A DNA stretch of 64,000 nt from Caballeronia zhejiangensis (GTDB lineage: Bacteria > Pseudomonadota > Gammaproteobacteria > Burkholderiales > Burkholderiaceae): positions 62,001-126,000 of the forward strand of contig NZ_JFHD01000015.1 in the NCBI RefSeq assembly GCF_000698575.1, given 5' to 3'. The position numbers and the translations under genes are program-made. A model generated the notes under the pieces. It saw nothing but the letters and a program-made list of their open reading frames with translations. It searched no databases and was not told the DNA's origin. The number at the start of each line of letters is the position of its first letter. The first letter of the stretch is position 1. This document shows, one piece after another, positions 37,670 to 46,180 of this stretch.

Positions 37670-38674
37670 TCACACCTTGATGCTGTAATCCGCGACCTTG
37701 ATGCGCGAGTTGATGATCTTGCGCTCGGCCAGCCAGTCGGCGGCGCGCTGAAATTGCGCGATGAAAGCGGCATCGTCGGGCTCGTGAAACTGATTGACGC
37801 GCTTGAGGCTTGCGAGATAGTCGCGCACCTGATCCGGATATTTGCCCTCGCGCTGCACGAGCAATTCGGCTTCGGCGGAATGCGCCGACTGCCACGCGCC
37901 TTCCACGTAATACGCATCGATCACCGCGCGGATCAGCTCGGAATTCTCCTCGGTGAACTTGCGGCGCGTGACGAGCGAGCTGTAATCGATCAGAAAATCC
38001 AGATCGCGGCCTTCGTTGAAGATGTCTTTCGCGTCGTTCGAGAAGCGCGAGATGTCGACGCCGGGCGACCACATCGACCAAGCGTCGACTTTGCCTTGCG
38101 CGAAGGCGGGCGCCGCGTCGGGCGGATTCAGATAGACGAACTGGACCTTGTCGCGATCGACGCGATGCTTCTCCAGCGCGGCGATCAACAGGAATTCGCC
38201 AAGCCCCGACCGGTTGACGGCGACCTTGCGGCCCGCGAGATCGGCGACGGATTCGATGCCGCTCGACTTCTTCGCGATGATGGCCGTCGAGCGCGGCGAA
38301 TAGATGTCGAACGCGGTGAAGACGATCGGCGAGCCGGCGAGCATCGCGGCGAGTGCGGGAGTCGTCGATCCCCAGAATCCGAAGTCGGCGCTGCCGCCGA
38401 CCACGGCCTGTATCGAAGGCGCATGGTTCGGGAAAGGGCCGACCCATTCGACCTTGATGCCTTTCGCGGCGAGCGTCTTCTCGAACACGCCGCGCTGCTT
38501 CGCGATGTCGGGCAGGCTGCCGTAACCCCAGCCGATGCGGACCGTATCGGTGTTGCGCGTCAGCTTGCGCGGCTCGGCCGCGCGTGCCGGGAACAATCCG
38601 CCGGTCGCGGCGCCGGCCAGGAGGCCTCCCGCCGCGCGCAGCAACCGGCGGCGGCTCAGCGATGAGTCGTTCAT
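37670..38674 (-). CDS. ssuA: Aliphatic sulfonate ABC transporter substrate-binding protein
   Basis: 334 residues. The signal contains SRRRLLRAAGG, which looks like a Tat motif. The mature protein is SsuA-like: VRIGWGYGSLPDIAKQRGVFE, ADFGFWGSTTPALAAMLAG, and VNRSGLGEFLLIAALE. It lies 30 bases after ssuB and before sfnB. An alkanesulfonate ligand is likely but unproven. Confidence 0.87.
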   Translation of the reverse strand: MNDSSLSRRRLLRAAGGLLAGAATGGLFPARAAEPRKLTRNTDTVRIGWGYGSLPDIAKQRGVFEKTLAAKGIKVEWVGPFPNHAPSIQAVVGGSADFGFWGSTTPALAAMLAGSPIVFTAFDIYSPRSTAIIAKKSSGIESVADLAGRKVAVNRSGLGEFLLIAALEKHRVDRDKVQFVYLNPPDAAPAFAQGKVDAWSMWSPGVDISRFSNDAKDIFNEGRDLDFLIDYSSLVTRRKFTEENSELIRAVIDAYYVEGAWQSAHSAEAELLVQREGKYPDQVRDYLASLKRVNQFHEPDDAAFIAQFQRAADWLAERKIINSRIKVADYSIKV

Positions 38675-38704
38675 GCTCGTCCTTCTTGTCTTATGGAAAA
38701 GTGA

Positions 38705-39421
38705 TCAGTGAGACCGGACGCCGAGTTCCGCGAGCAGGGCGGGGCGCAGTGCCTGCGGCGCGTGTTCGCCGGGTTCGAATGACGCCGCGATGCGTCCGGC
38801 GCGCATGACGAGAATCCTGTCGGCGAGCGTGAGCGCTTCGTCGACGTCATGCGTGACGATCAGCACGCCTGGCCGATGCAGCGCGACGAGTTCCTTGACG
38901 AGACCGTGCATGCGGATGCGCGTGAGCGCATCCAGCGCGGCGAACGGCTCGTCGAGCAGCAGCAGCGCGGGATCGTGGATGAGCGCCCGCGCCAGCGCCA
39001 CGCGCTGCGCCTGACCGCCTGACAGATTGCGCGGCCAGTCGTCCTCGCGGCCGGCGAGTCCGACTTCGGCCAGCGCGCGCGCCGCGCCCGTCCGGCCAAT
39101 CGTATTCTCGTAGCCGAGCGCGACGTTCTGCCATAACGTCGACCAGGGCAGCAGGCGATGCTCCTGAAACACGACGGACGGACGTTCCGGCGCGCGGATC
39201 GACCCGGCGTCGGGGGAATCGAGCCCCGCGAGCGCGCGTAGCAGCGTTGTCTTGCCGCATCCGCTTTCGCCGAGCAGCGCGACGAATTCGCCTTTGCGAA
39301 TATCGAGGTCCAGTGCATCGATGACGACGCGGCTGCCATAGCGTCTTTGCAGTCCGCGCACGGACACCGCCAGCGCCGGCGAACCGACGCGCGCGTCGCG
39401 GCGCGTAACGATGGCCGTCAT
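38705..39421 (-). CDS. ssuB: Aliphatic sulfonate ABC transporter ATP-binding protein
   Basis: 238 residues. Walker A GESGCGKTT, Q-loop VFQEHRLLPW, signature LSGGQAQRVALARAL, Walker B LLLLDEPFAALD, H-loop THDVDEA. It overlaps ssuC by 4 bases; order on the minus strand is ssuC-ssuB-ssuA-sfnB. Confidence 0.9.
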   Translation of the reverse strand: MTAIVTRRDARVGSPALAVSVRGLQRRYGSRVVIDALDLDIRKGEFVALLGESGCGKTTLLRALAGLDSPDAGSIRAPERPSVVFQEHRLLPWSTLWQNVALGYENTIGRTGAARALAEVGLAGREDDWPRNLSGGQAQRVALARALIHDPALLLLDEPFAALDALTRIRMHGLVKELVALHRPGVLIVTHDVDEALTLADRILVMRAGRIAASFEPGEHAPQALRPALLAELGVRSH

Positions 39422-40257
39422 GTGCGCGCCCCTTTCGCGTAGTTCGCGTGCCACGAGAGATAGCGGGCTTCGAGCAGGCGCACGAGCGCATCCGCGACGA
39501 CGCCGATGATCGCGTAGATGATGATGGTGAGCAGAATGACGTTGGTGTTCAGGAATTCGCGGGCGTCCATCGCGAGGAACCCGATGCCTTTCGTCGTGGC
39601 CAGCGTCTCGGCGATGACGAGCGCGAGCCACGCGTGGGCGAGCGCGTAACGCACGCCGGTGAGGATCGACGGCATTGCGCCGGGAAGGATGATTCGTCGC
39701 ACGATCGCCGTTCGGTTCAGGCCGATCACGCGGGCGAGTTCCATCAGTTTCGAATCGATCTGGCGAATGCCGAGCATCGTGTTGATGTAGATCGGGAAGA
39801 GCACCGCGAGCGCGACCATAAAGATCTTGGCGATTTCGCCGACGCCGAACCAGACGATGACGAGCGGCAGCATCGCCAGGAAAGGAATGGCGCGCACCAT
39901 CTGGATCGAGCGGTCGAGGAGCGCTTGCGCGAGCGGCGAGAATCCGACGGCGATGCCGAGCGCGAGCCCGATCGTTCCGCCGATGACGAAGCCTCCCGCG
40001 GCGCGCAGCAGCGACACGCCCAGGTGCACGAAGAGTTCGCCGTTTTGCGCCATGTGGACGGCCGTTTCGAAGACGCTGCTCGGTGCCGGGAGGACCTGCG
40101 GCGCGATCAGTCCGAGGCGCGCCGCGATTTCCCATAGCAGCACCACGATTGCGGGGATGGTCCAGGAGAGCCATCGGTAGAGCACGTCTTTGGAAATCAG
40201 CGCGCGAGACGCGTGTCCCGAGCGATAGGTGTCGCGCGTGGATGTCAGGTCAGCCAT
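39418..40257 (-). CDS. ssuC: Aliphatic sulfonate ABC transporter permease
   Basis: 279 residues, six membrane helices, and the EAA-type loop LARVIGLNRTAIVRRIILPGAMPSILTG. Typical SsuC/TauC-type permease. The ATG at 40257 (MADLTSTRD) is chosen over 40350, whose extra residues come from AT-rich non-coding sequence. It is the first gene of the importer operon. Confidence 0.88.
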   Translation of the reverse strand: MADLTSTRDTYRSGHASRALISKDVLYRWLSWTIPAIVVLLWEIAARLGLIAPQVLPAPSSVFETAVHMAQNGELFVHLGVSLLRAAGGFVIGGTIGLALGIAVGFSPLAQALLDRSIQMVRAIPFLAMLPLVIVWFGVGEIAKIFMVALAVLFPIYINTMLGIRQIDSKLMELARVIGLNRTAIVRRIILPGAMPSILTGVRYALAHAWLALVIAETLATTKGIGFLAMDAREFLNTNVILLTIIIYAIIGVVADALVRLLEARYLSWHANYAKGART

Positions 40258-40420
40258 CTTGTCGGCTCGTCGTGAATTCGAGCCTGTAATTAGAAAGCTT
40301 CGGAATGCACGCAACAAACGTTTTATTGTGCTTTGCTTTTCACGCTTCACCGCGTTAGGGCATACGCATTGCTTACTACGAGAGACGCGCTTGCAAACCT
40401 CTTTCGCTTATGCCCGCCGC

Positions 40421-40669
40421 ATGAATCAATATGACCTCGTCAGCGCCATTCAATGTCTGCAACAAGAGCTCGACACGTCGCTTTTGAGCGACAAACAGTG
40501 CGCGGTTCGGATTTACACGCTGATTAAACAGATCGAAGCCGCCTCGATAATGGACGATCGCCTGAAACACGATCTGATGATGGTCGAATTTCTTCTGGTA
40601 TTGAAACGGCGGCAGCAAGCACTCGATCGGCTCAAGAGCGCGGTGGTAGCCACGTATCTGCGCGCATGA
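40421..40669 (+). CDS. Small hypothetical protein
   Basis: 82 residues, family not recognised. It is predicted all helical (YDLVSAIQCLQQELDTSL, then RIYTLIKQIEAAS and VEFLLVLKRRQQALDRL). No signal peptide. The ATG at 40421 is the first in-frame ATG after AT-rich sequence. A similar-sized hypothetical gene follows 77 bases on. Confidence 0.55.
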   Translation: MNQYDLVSAIQCLQQELDTSLLSDKQCAVRIYTLIKQIEAASIMDDRLKHDLMMVEFLLVLKRRQQALDRLKSAVVATYLRA

Positions 40670-40746
40670 TCGGAATTGTCTAGTGGTCCGTGGCGGGGGG
40701 AGGCTTCTACAGTGTGGCTTCCCACAACGTCCGATGGAGAGTGACC

Positions 40747-41106
40747 ATGGAATCCAGAATGAACGTCTCGGTCAATGACCACGGTCATGCAGTCATCACG
40801 TATTCGATGCCGCTGAGCGACTACTGCGCTCAACGAGCAAAAACGCTGCGCGCAATGGTGCAAGTCGTCAGCCATGCAAAAGAAACCGAGGACAGCGCCG
40901 CGCTCGTCAAGCCGCTCATGGAACTGATCCGCGTGCACGTCGACGAAATCGAGCCGCTATTCAAGTCGCTCGATCAGCGCGCATACGAAAAGGGATTCGA
41001 AGACGGGCGAGACGTCGGATTCCCGAAGAGCAAGAATCCGCACGAAATCGCCAAAGTACCGGCGGATAACGTCGCCGCAGTCAGACCCGCACGGTCAACT
41101 GCGTGA
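40747..41106 (+). CDS. Hypothetical protein
   Basis: 119 residues, family not recognised. Charged, soluble, with a likely helical core (YCAQRAKTLRAMVQVVSH; LVKPLMELIRVHVDEIEPLF) and a Gly/Lys-rich tail. The ATG at 40747 follows GAGAG. Its 3' end overlaps the convergent receiver-like gene by 26 bases. Confidence 0.58.
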   Translation: MESRMNVSVNDHGHAVITYSMPLSDYCAQRAKTLRAMVQVVSHAKETEDSAALVKPLMELIRVHVDEIEPLFKSLDQRAYEKGFEDGRDVGFPKSKNPHEIAKVPADNVAAVRPARSTA

Positions 41107-41584
41107 CGCTCATGCTTTCGCCGCAATAGTCGGGCGCGGCATCGGAAGAAACGGCGGCGTCGCGATAAGCGGCGATGCGCGCCGAGACGATCCCTGTCGC
41201 GCCGGAAAGCACGCGCTCGCATACGCGTTCGAACTCGCCCGCGCCCTCGCGCAAGCTCACGAGGCCCGCCGCGCCTGCGCGCTGCGTCTCGGCGAGCGCG
41301 TGGGCGTTGGTTCCGTCGGTGAAAACGACGACCGGCGTAGCCGGACACGCCGCGCGCATCTCCCGCAAAAACGCGAAGTCGTCAGCCGGCGAGCCTTCCA
41401 TGCCGCAACTCAGCACGATTACGTCGTAGCTCGTCGTCTTCAGCCTCGCGAGCAATTTATCGGCGTTCCTGACGCACGCCGACACCCGAAACCGGTCACT
41501 CGACTCGAACCAGCTTTGCAGCCCATATAAAACGACGGGGCGATCGTCGGCAAAGACGATCTCGATTTTGCTTTTGCGCTTCAT
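41081..41584 (-). CDS. RcsB-like pseudo-receiver protein without HTH
   Basis: 167 residues, aligning with the receiver domain of RcsB/NarL-type response regulators: IEIVFADDRPVVLYGLQSWFE (acid pair kept), then VIVLSCGM where the phospho-acceptor Asp of VLITDLSM is Ser, and LVSLREG where the conserved Lys is Arg. The Thr of VVVFTDG is kept. The chain ends soon after the receiver, with no DNA-binding domain. It may act by protein-protein contact. The ATG at 41584 is the family-like start. No kinase is adjacent. Confidence 0.7.
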   Translation of the reverse strand: MKRKSKIEIVFADDRPVVLYGLQSWFESSDRFRVSACVRNADKLLARLKTTSYDVIVLSCGMEGSPADDFAFLREMRAACPATPVVVFTDGTNAHALAETQRAGAAGLVSLREGAGEFERVCERVLSGATGIVSARIAAYRDAAVSSDAAPDYCGESMSVTQLTVRV

Positions 41585-41810
41585 TCTTTTAGACCGGCCT
41601 CGACGGACAATGCACACGATGTCCGGGTTGGAATTTCTTCGAGCGCGCACGTTAGCAAATCGGCAGCGTTCACGCTGCGGCGCACAACAAAATTTCTCGA
41701 TTCATGGTCGATCCGTAGCGCTGCCGTTCGTCGTGGAAGTAGCCGGCGCTGCAAATGTCGCGATCGCTGCGCCGCGTCCGCAATCCGCTCGACTATCTGG
41801 AGACAGCCCG

Positions 41811-42470
41811 ATGAGCCTGCAACTCTATGCACATCCCTTTTCGTCTTACTGTCAGAAAGTTCTGGTGGCGCTGTATGAGAACGGCACGCCGTTCGAATGG
41901 CGCGCGCTGACACCCGAAACGCCGCATTCGATGGCCGAACTCGCCGAAATCTGGCCGATGAAGCGCTTTCCCGTGCTCGTCGACGACGGCAGCCCGGTGA
42001 TCGAATCGACGGTCATCATCGAATATCTCGGGCTGTATCACGCCGGCCCGGTGCGCCTCGTTCCCGACGATCCGCGCGCCGCGCTCGAAACGCGCTGGAT
42101 GGATCGTTTCTTCGACAACTACGTGTCCACGCCGCAGCAGAAGATCGTTTTCGACGCGATGCGCGATCCGCACGAGCGCGACGCGCGCGGCGTCGCCGAT
42201 GCCCGCGCGATGCTCGACACGTCGTACGCGTTTCTCGATCGCAAGATGTCCGCGCGCGAATGGGCGGCGGGCGACGCGTTCAGCCTCGCGGATTGCGGCG
42301 CCGCGCCGTTCCTGTTCTATGCGGACTGGTGTCATCGCATCGCGGAGCGGTATTCGAACGTGATCGCGTATCGCAAGCGGCTGCTCGCGCGGCCGTCGTT
42401 CGCGCGCGCCGTCGACGAAGCGCGGCCTTACCGGTCGCTGTTTCCGCTCGGCGCGCCGGACCGCGACTGA
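41811..42470 (+). CDS. Glutathione S-transferase family protein
   Basis: 219 residues, classical GST. Thioredoxin-like N-terminus (LYAHPFSSYCQKVLVALYENG, with Ser and Cys near the active site), KRFPVLVDDGSPVIESTVIIEYL for glutathione binding, helical C-terminal domain. GGAG five bases before the ATG. It precedes the DUF899 gene by 27 bases, so the two may be co-transcribed. Confidence 0.87.
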   Translation: MSLQLYAHPFSSYCQKVLVALYENGTPFEWRALTPETPHSMAELAEIWPMKRFPVLVDDGSPVIESTVIIEYLGLYHAGPVRLVPDDPRAALETRWMDRFFDNYVSTPQQKIVFDAMRDPHERDARGVADARAMLDTSYAFLDRKMSAREWAAGDAFSLADCGAAPFLFYADWCHRIAERYSNVIAYRKRLLARPSFARAVDEARPYRSLFPLGAPDRD

Positions 42471-42497
42471 ATCGCCCATTCTGAAAGGAGATCGGAT

Positions 42498-43214
42498 ATG
42501 AGCACGACCACGAACTACATTCCCGCCGATGAACTCGCGCAGCGCGCGACGATGAGATTTCCCAACGAAAGCGCCGAATATCGCCGGGCGCGCACCGCGT
42601 TGCTGGCCGAGGAAATCGACTTGCGCCGGCATATCGAGCGCGTCGCGCAGATGCGTCGCGCGTTGCCGCCCGGCGGCGAAGTGACGGGCGATTATCGATT
42701 CGACGGCGAGCGTGGCGCGGTTGATTTCGCCGGGCTCTTCGGCGACAAGGACACGCTCGTCACGTATAGCTACATGTTCGGGCCGCAGCGCGAGCGGCCG
42801 TGTCCGATGTGCACGTCGCTCTTGTCGGCGTGGGACGGCGAGGCGCGCGATATCGAGCAGCGCGTGGCGCTCGCGGTGATCGCGCGTTCGCCGCTCGCGA
42901 AACTCGTCGCGTTCAAGAAGGAGCGCGGCTGGCGCGACCTGCGGCTTTTCTCCGATACGAACGGCAATTTCAGCCGCGACTATCACGCGATATCGAAGGA
43001 AGGCGGCGACGATCCCGCGCTCAACGTCTTCACGCGGCGTGACGGCGTGATCCGTCATTTCTGGAGCGGCGAGATGGATTTTTCGACCGCCGATCCGAAC
43101 GAGGATCCGCGCGGCGCGCCCGATCTGATGCCGCTCTGGACCGTGTTCGACATGACGCCCGAGGGACGCGGGACGAACTGGTATCCGAAGCTGGATTACG
43201 GGCCGCGTGACTGA
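42498..43214 (+). CDS. DUF899 family thioredoxin-like protein
   Basis: 238 residues of the DUF899 family, thioredoxin-like fold of unknown role. The conserved core is RERPCPMCTSLLSAWDGEA with a CPMC pair, and LRLFSDTNGNFSRDY downstream. AAGGAG before the ATG. The neighbouring GST makes a redox or detoxification role plausible, an inference from context. Confidence 0.83.
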   Translation: MSTTTNYIPADELAQRATMRFPNESAEYRRARTALLAEEIDLRRHIERVAQMRRALPPGGEVTGDYRFDGERGAVDFAGLFGDKDTLVTYSYMFGPQRERPCPMCTSLLSAWDGEARDIEQRVALAVIARSPLAKLVAFKKERGWRDLRLFSDTNGNFSRDYHAISKEGGDDPALNVFTRRDGVIRHFWSGEMDFSTADPNEDPRGAPDLMPLWTVFDMTPEGRGTNWYPKLDYGPRD

Positions 43215-43306
43215 GCCGGTCGCTGCCGGAGGAAATCGACGAGGACGGATACAATGCCGCGGCGCGCTTTCCAACGCGCTTCCGGCCGAGTCATCCGATC
43301 CAAGTC

Positions 43307-44368
43307 ATGAACAATTCGCCCCGGGCCTTCCTGCTGGGCCCGCTTCTCAAGAGCGTGTCGCGGTCGTTTTATCTCACGCTGCGCATTTTGCCGGCGGGCA
43401 TGCGCGACCCCATCGGGCTCGCGTATCTGCTTGCGCGCGCCGCCGATACGATCGCGGATACATCGCTGATTTCGCCGCAGCGTCGGCTGGAATTGCTGCT
43501 CTCGCTGCGCGCGCAAATCAACGGTGCGCCCGACGACGGCGCGCTCGCGCGCATCGCGGGTGAGGTCGCGGGGCAGCAGGCGCAGCCGGACGAACGCGCG
43601 CTGCTCGAATCGCTCGATGCGGCGCTCGCGATCCTGCCGCAATTGAACGCCGACGACCGGGCCGCCGTGCGCGACATCGTCACGACGCTTTCCACCGGCA
43701 TGGAGTTCGATCTGCGCACGTTTCCCGACGAAACATCGGGCGAGATCGTCGCGTTGCGGGAATTCGGCGAACTGGATCGCTATACGTATCTCGTCGCGGG
43801 TTGCGTCGGCGAATTCTGGACGAAGATGACGTACGCGCATATGCCCGGCACGCTGAAAGCCGCGCCCGACACGATGCTCGCGCTCGGCGTGCGCTTCGGC
43901 AAGGCGCTGCAGATGACCAACGTGCTGCGCGACTGCGCGAAGGATTTGCGCATCGGCCGATGCTATCTGCCCGAATCGATGCTCGCGCGGCATGGCCTCA
44001 CGCCGCAAGATGTGTTGCGGCCCGAAACGTCGGCGCGCGCGCGGCCCGTGCTTTTCGAATTGCTGCGCACGTCGCTCGCGCTGTTTGAAGACGCCGTCGA
44101 TTACACGCTCGCGATTCCGGCGAGCGCGATCCGTCTGCGTCTCGCGTGTCTCTGGCCGATCATGATCGGCCTCGATACGCTCGTCCTGCTCGCGCGCAAC
44201 GAAGCGTGGCTCGATCCGCGGAAGGTCTCGAAGGTGCGCCGCAACGACGTGTACCGGATCATGGCGGCGTCGTTGCCGATGGTCGTATCGAACGGCATGT
44301 TGCGCGCGTGGACCGCGCGCCGTGTTCAGGCAATCCAAGCCGAGATCAGCGCCGCAACTCGGCCATGA
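43307..44368 (+). CDS. Squalene/phytoene synthase family protein
   Basis: 353 residues, head-to-head prenyl synthase fold. First Asp motif LARAADTIADT, second QMTNVLRDCAKDLRIGRCYLP; between them EFGELDRYTYLVAGCVGEFWT. It resembles eukaryotic-type squalene synthase more than HpnC/HpnD. No hopanoid cyclase or desaturase is nearby. It overlaps the convergent LysR gene by 23 bases. Confidence 0.83.
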   Translation: MNNSPRAFLLGPLLKSVSRSFYLTLRILPAGMRDPIGLAYLLARAADTIADTSLISPQRRLELLLSLRAQINGAPDDGALARIAGEVAGQQAQPDERALLESLDAALAILPQLNADDRAAVRDIVTTLSTGMEFDLRTFPDETSGEIVALREFGELDRYTYLVAGCVGEFWTKMTYAHMPGTLKAAPDTMLALGVRFGKALQMTNVLRDCAKDLRIGRCYLPESMLARHGLTPQDVLRPETSARARPVLFELLRTSLALFEDAVDYTLAIPASAIRLRLACLWPIMIGLDTLVLLARNEAWLDPRKVSKVRRNDVYRIMAASLPMVVSNGMLRAWTARRVQAIQAEISAATRP

Positions 44369-45194
44369 TGCGTTCGGCGAGAAAGTCGCACGGCGGCCGT
44401 TTCGACGCCGCGCTGCGCGCCAGAACCACTTCGAGCGTGCCAATATCGGGCAGGCCTTGCGCCGGCCCGAGCAGCGTGAAATGCGCCGGCACCGCGCATT
44501 TCGCGAGCGGCGTCACGGCGAGACCGGCTTCGGCCATCGTCAGCAGACCGAGCAGGCTCGGACTTTCATACGACGTGCGATAGCCGATGCGCGCGCGCTC
44601 CAGGCTGCGGATCGCGTTTTCGCGCGCGACGCTGCCCGGCAAAAACACGGCGATGGGCAAGGGCCGCTCCTTCCAGATCTCGGTGCCGGGCGCGGCGGCC
44701 CAGACCATCGGCTCGTGGCGGAGAAATTCGCCCGACAAACCCTTCACGCGCGTCGCGCAGACAAGATCGACCGAGCCGTCTTTCACCATCGGCGCGAGCG
44801 CGACGCTCGGCAGGCCGACCACCTGAATCTCGACTTTCGGATACGTCGCCGAGAATTTCTTGAGGATCGGCGGAAAAAGCGACGACGCGTAATCGTCCGG
44901 CACGCCGATCACCACGCGTCCCGTCACGTCCGGCCGTACGACCGCCGCCCATGCCTCGTCGCGCAGCGCGATCATGCGCCGCGCGTAGGTGAGGAGCACT
45001 TCGCCGTCCTGCGTCGGCACCACGCTGCGCGGCTTGCGCACGAACAGCGCCTTGCCCAGCGCGGTTTCCAGCGTCTTGATCTGCATGCTGACCGCCGACT
45101 GCGAGCGATGCACGAGCTCCGCCGCGCGGCTGATGTTGCCGGTATCCGCGACGGCGATGATCATCGAAAGGACGTCCAGATCGAGCGCTTTCAT
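44346..45194 (-). CDS. LysR-family regulator, divergent from a hydrolase
   Basis: 282 residues. HTH LDVLSMIIAVADTGNISRAAE with HRSQSAVSMQIKTLE, then an effector-binding domain. Divergent from the alpha/beta hydrolase at 45299, with a perfect dyad T-N11-A box at 45214-45226. The ATG at 45194 is preferred to 45287 because the latter would cover the promoter. Confidence 0.87.
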   Translation of the reverse strand: MKALDLDVLSMIIAVADTGNISRAAELVHRSQSAVSMQIKTLETALGKALFVRKPRSVVPTQDGEVLLTYARRMIALRDEAWAAVVRPDVTGRVVIGVPDDYASSLFPPILKKFSATYPKVEIQVVGLPSVALAPMVKDGSVDLVCATRVKGLSGEFLRHEPMVWAAAPGTEIWKERPLPIAVFLPGSVARENAIRSLERARIGYRTSYESPSLLGLLTMAEAGLAVTPLAKCAVPAHFTLLGPAQGLPDIGTLEVVLARSAASKRPPCDFLAERIMAELRR

Positions 45195-45213
45195 GGTGAG
45201 CGACCGGTTGCTA

Positions 45214-45226
45214 TCAGAAATTCTGA
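45214..45226. promoter_or_regulatory. LysR box in the regulator-hydrolase gap
   Basis: TCAGAAATTCTGA: perfect 6-bp arms around one central base, and exactly T-N11-A, 20 bases from the LysR start codon. Confidence 0.65.
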
Positions 45227-45298
45227 ACGATCCTATCAAAATTATGCGTTTTTCTTTTGCTTCGCCGCGGCGCATAGTCGCATCCAAGGAGCTAACTC

Positions 45299-46168
45299 AT
45301 GAACGCGCGAACCGATCTCTCCGTCCTCACTGCCGTGCAAGGTCTGCCTGAACCGTCGTTTGCCACGACGAAATCGGGCATTTCCGTGCCGTATATCGAG
45401 TGCGGCGAGGGCGAGCCGCTCGTTCTCGTGCATGGCTCGCTGTGCGATTACCGCTACTGGGACGCGCAGATTTTGCCGCTCGCGAAGCATTTCCGCGTGA
45501 TCGCGCCGAGCCTGTCGCATTACTGGCCCGCCGTCGATGCTTTCGTGCAAGGCGAATTCGGCTGGGAAGCGCATGTCGCGGAAATGGCGGAGTTCATCGA
45601 GGCGCTCGATCTCGCGCCTGTGCATCTCGTCGGGCATTCGCGCGGCGGCTGCGTCGCGTTTCATCTGGCGCGCGAGTATCCACGGCTCGTGAAGACGCTC
45701 ACGCTCGCCGATCCGGGCGGTCCGCTGCAAACCTCGCCGCAGGCCACGCCCGCCACGCTGCCGCCCGCGACCAACGCGCTGCGCACGCGCGTGGCCGAGC
45801 TGATCGAACAGGGCGAATTCGACCGCGGCCTCGAAATGTTCGTGGATTCGGTCAGCATGCCGGGCTTTTGGAAGAAGAGCACGGAGAGCTTCCGTCGCAT
45901 GGCGCTGGATAACGCGCTCACGCTGCCGAAGCAATTCCGCGATCCGCTGCCCGCATACACGCGCGAAGCGGCGCGCGACATCAAGTGCCGCACGCTGCTG
46001 ATCGACGGCGAGAAAAGCCCGCGCATGTTCCGCAACAACGTCGAGAAGCTCGAAGAGTGGATCGAGTTCGCGGAGCGTCAGACGATCGCGCGCGCATCGC
46101 ACGGCATGAACGTCGCGAGTCCCGGCGCGTTCAATCGCGCGGTGCTGGCGTTCGCCGGCGCATGGTGA
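45299..46168 (+). CDS. Alpha/beta hydrolase
   Basis: 289 residues. Oxyanion region VLVHGSLCDYRYWD, nucleophile elbow GHSRGGCVAF with the catalytic Ser, His near ARASHGMN. The lid region (about 140-210) is Pro-rich. Similar proteins include haloperoxidase-like and C-C bond hydrolases; the substrate is unknown. It starts 14 bases after AAGGAG and is divergent from its likely LysR regulator. Confidence 0.85.
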   Translation: MNARTDLSVLTAVQGLPEPSFATTKSGISVPYIECGEGEPLVLVHGSLCDYRYWDAQILPLAKHFRVIAPSLSHYWPAVDAFVQGEFGWEAHVAEMAEFIEALDLAPVHLVGHSRGGCVAFHLAREYPRLVKTLTLADPGGPLQTSPQATPATLPPATNALRTRVAELIEQGEFDRGLEMFVDSVSMPGFWKKSTESFRRMALDNALTLPKQFRDPLPAYTREAARDIKCRTLLIDGEKSPRMFRNNVEKLEEWIEFAERQTIARASHGMNVASPGAFNRAVLAFAGAW

Positions 46169-46180
46169 GCCGAAAGCGGC

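Noticed and set aside
35743..37680. 645-codon frame crossing the monooxygenase and the sfnB gene
   Set aside because: It spans the end of one gene in a wrong frame and the complement of another; no homology.
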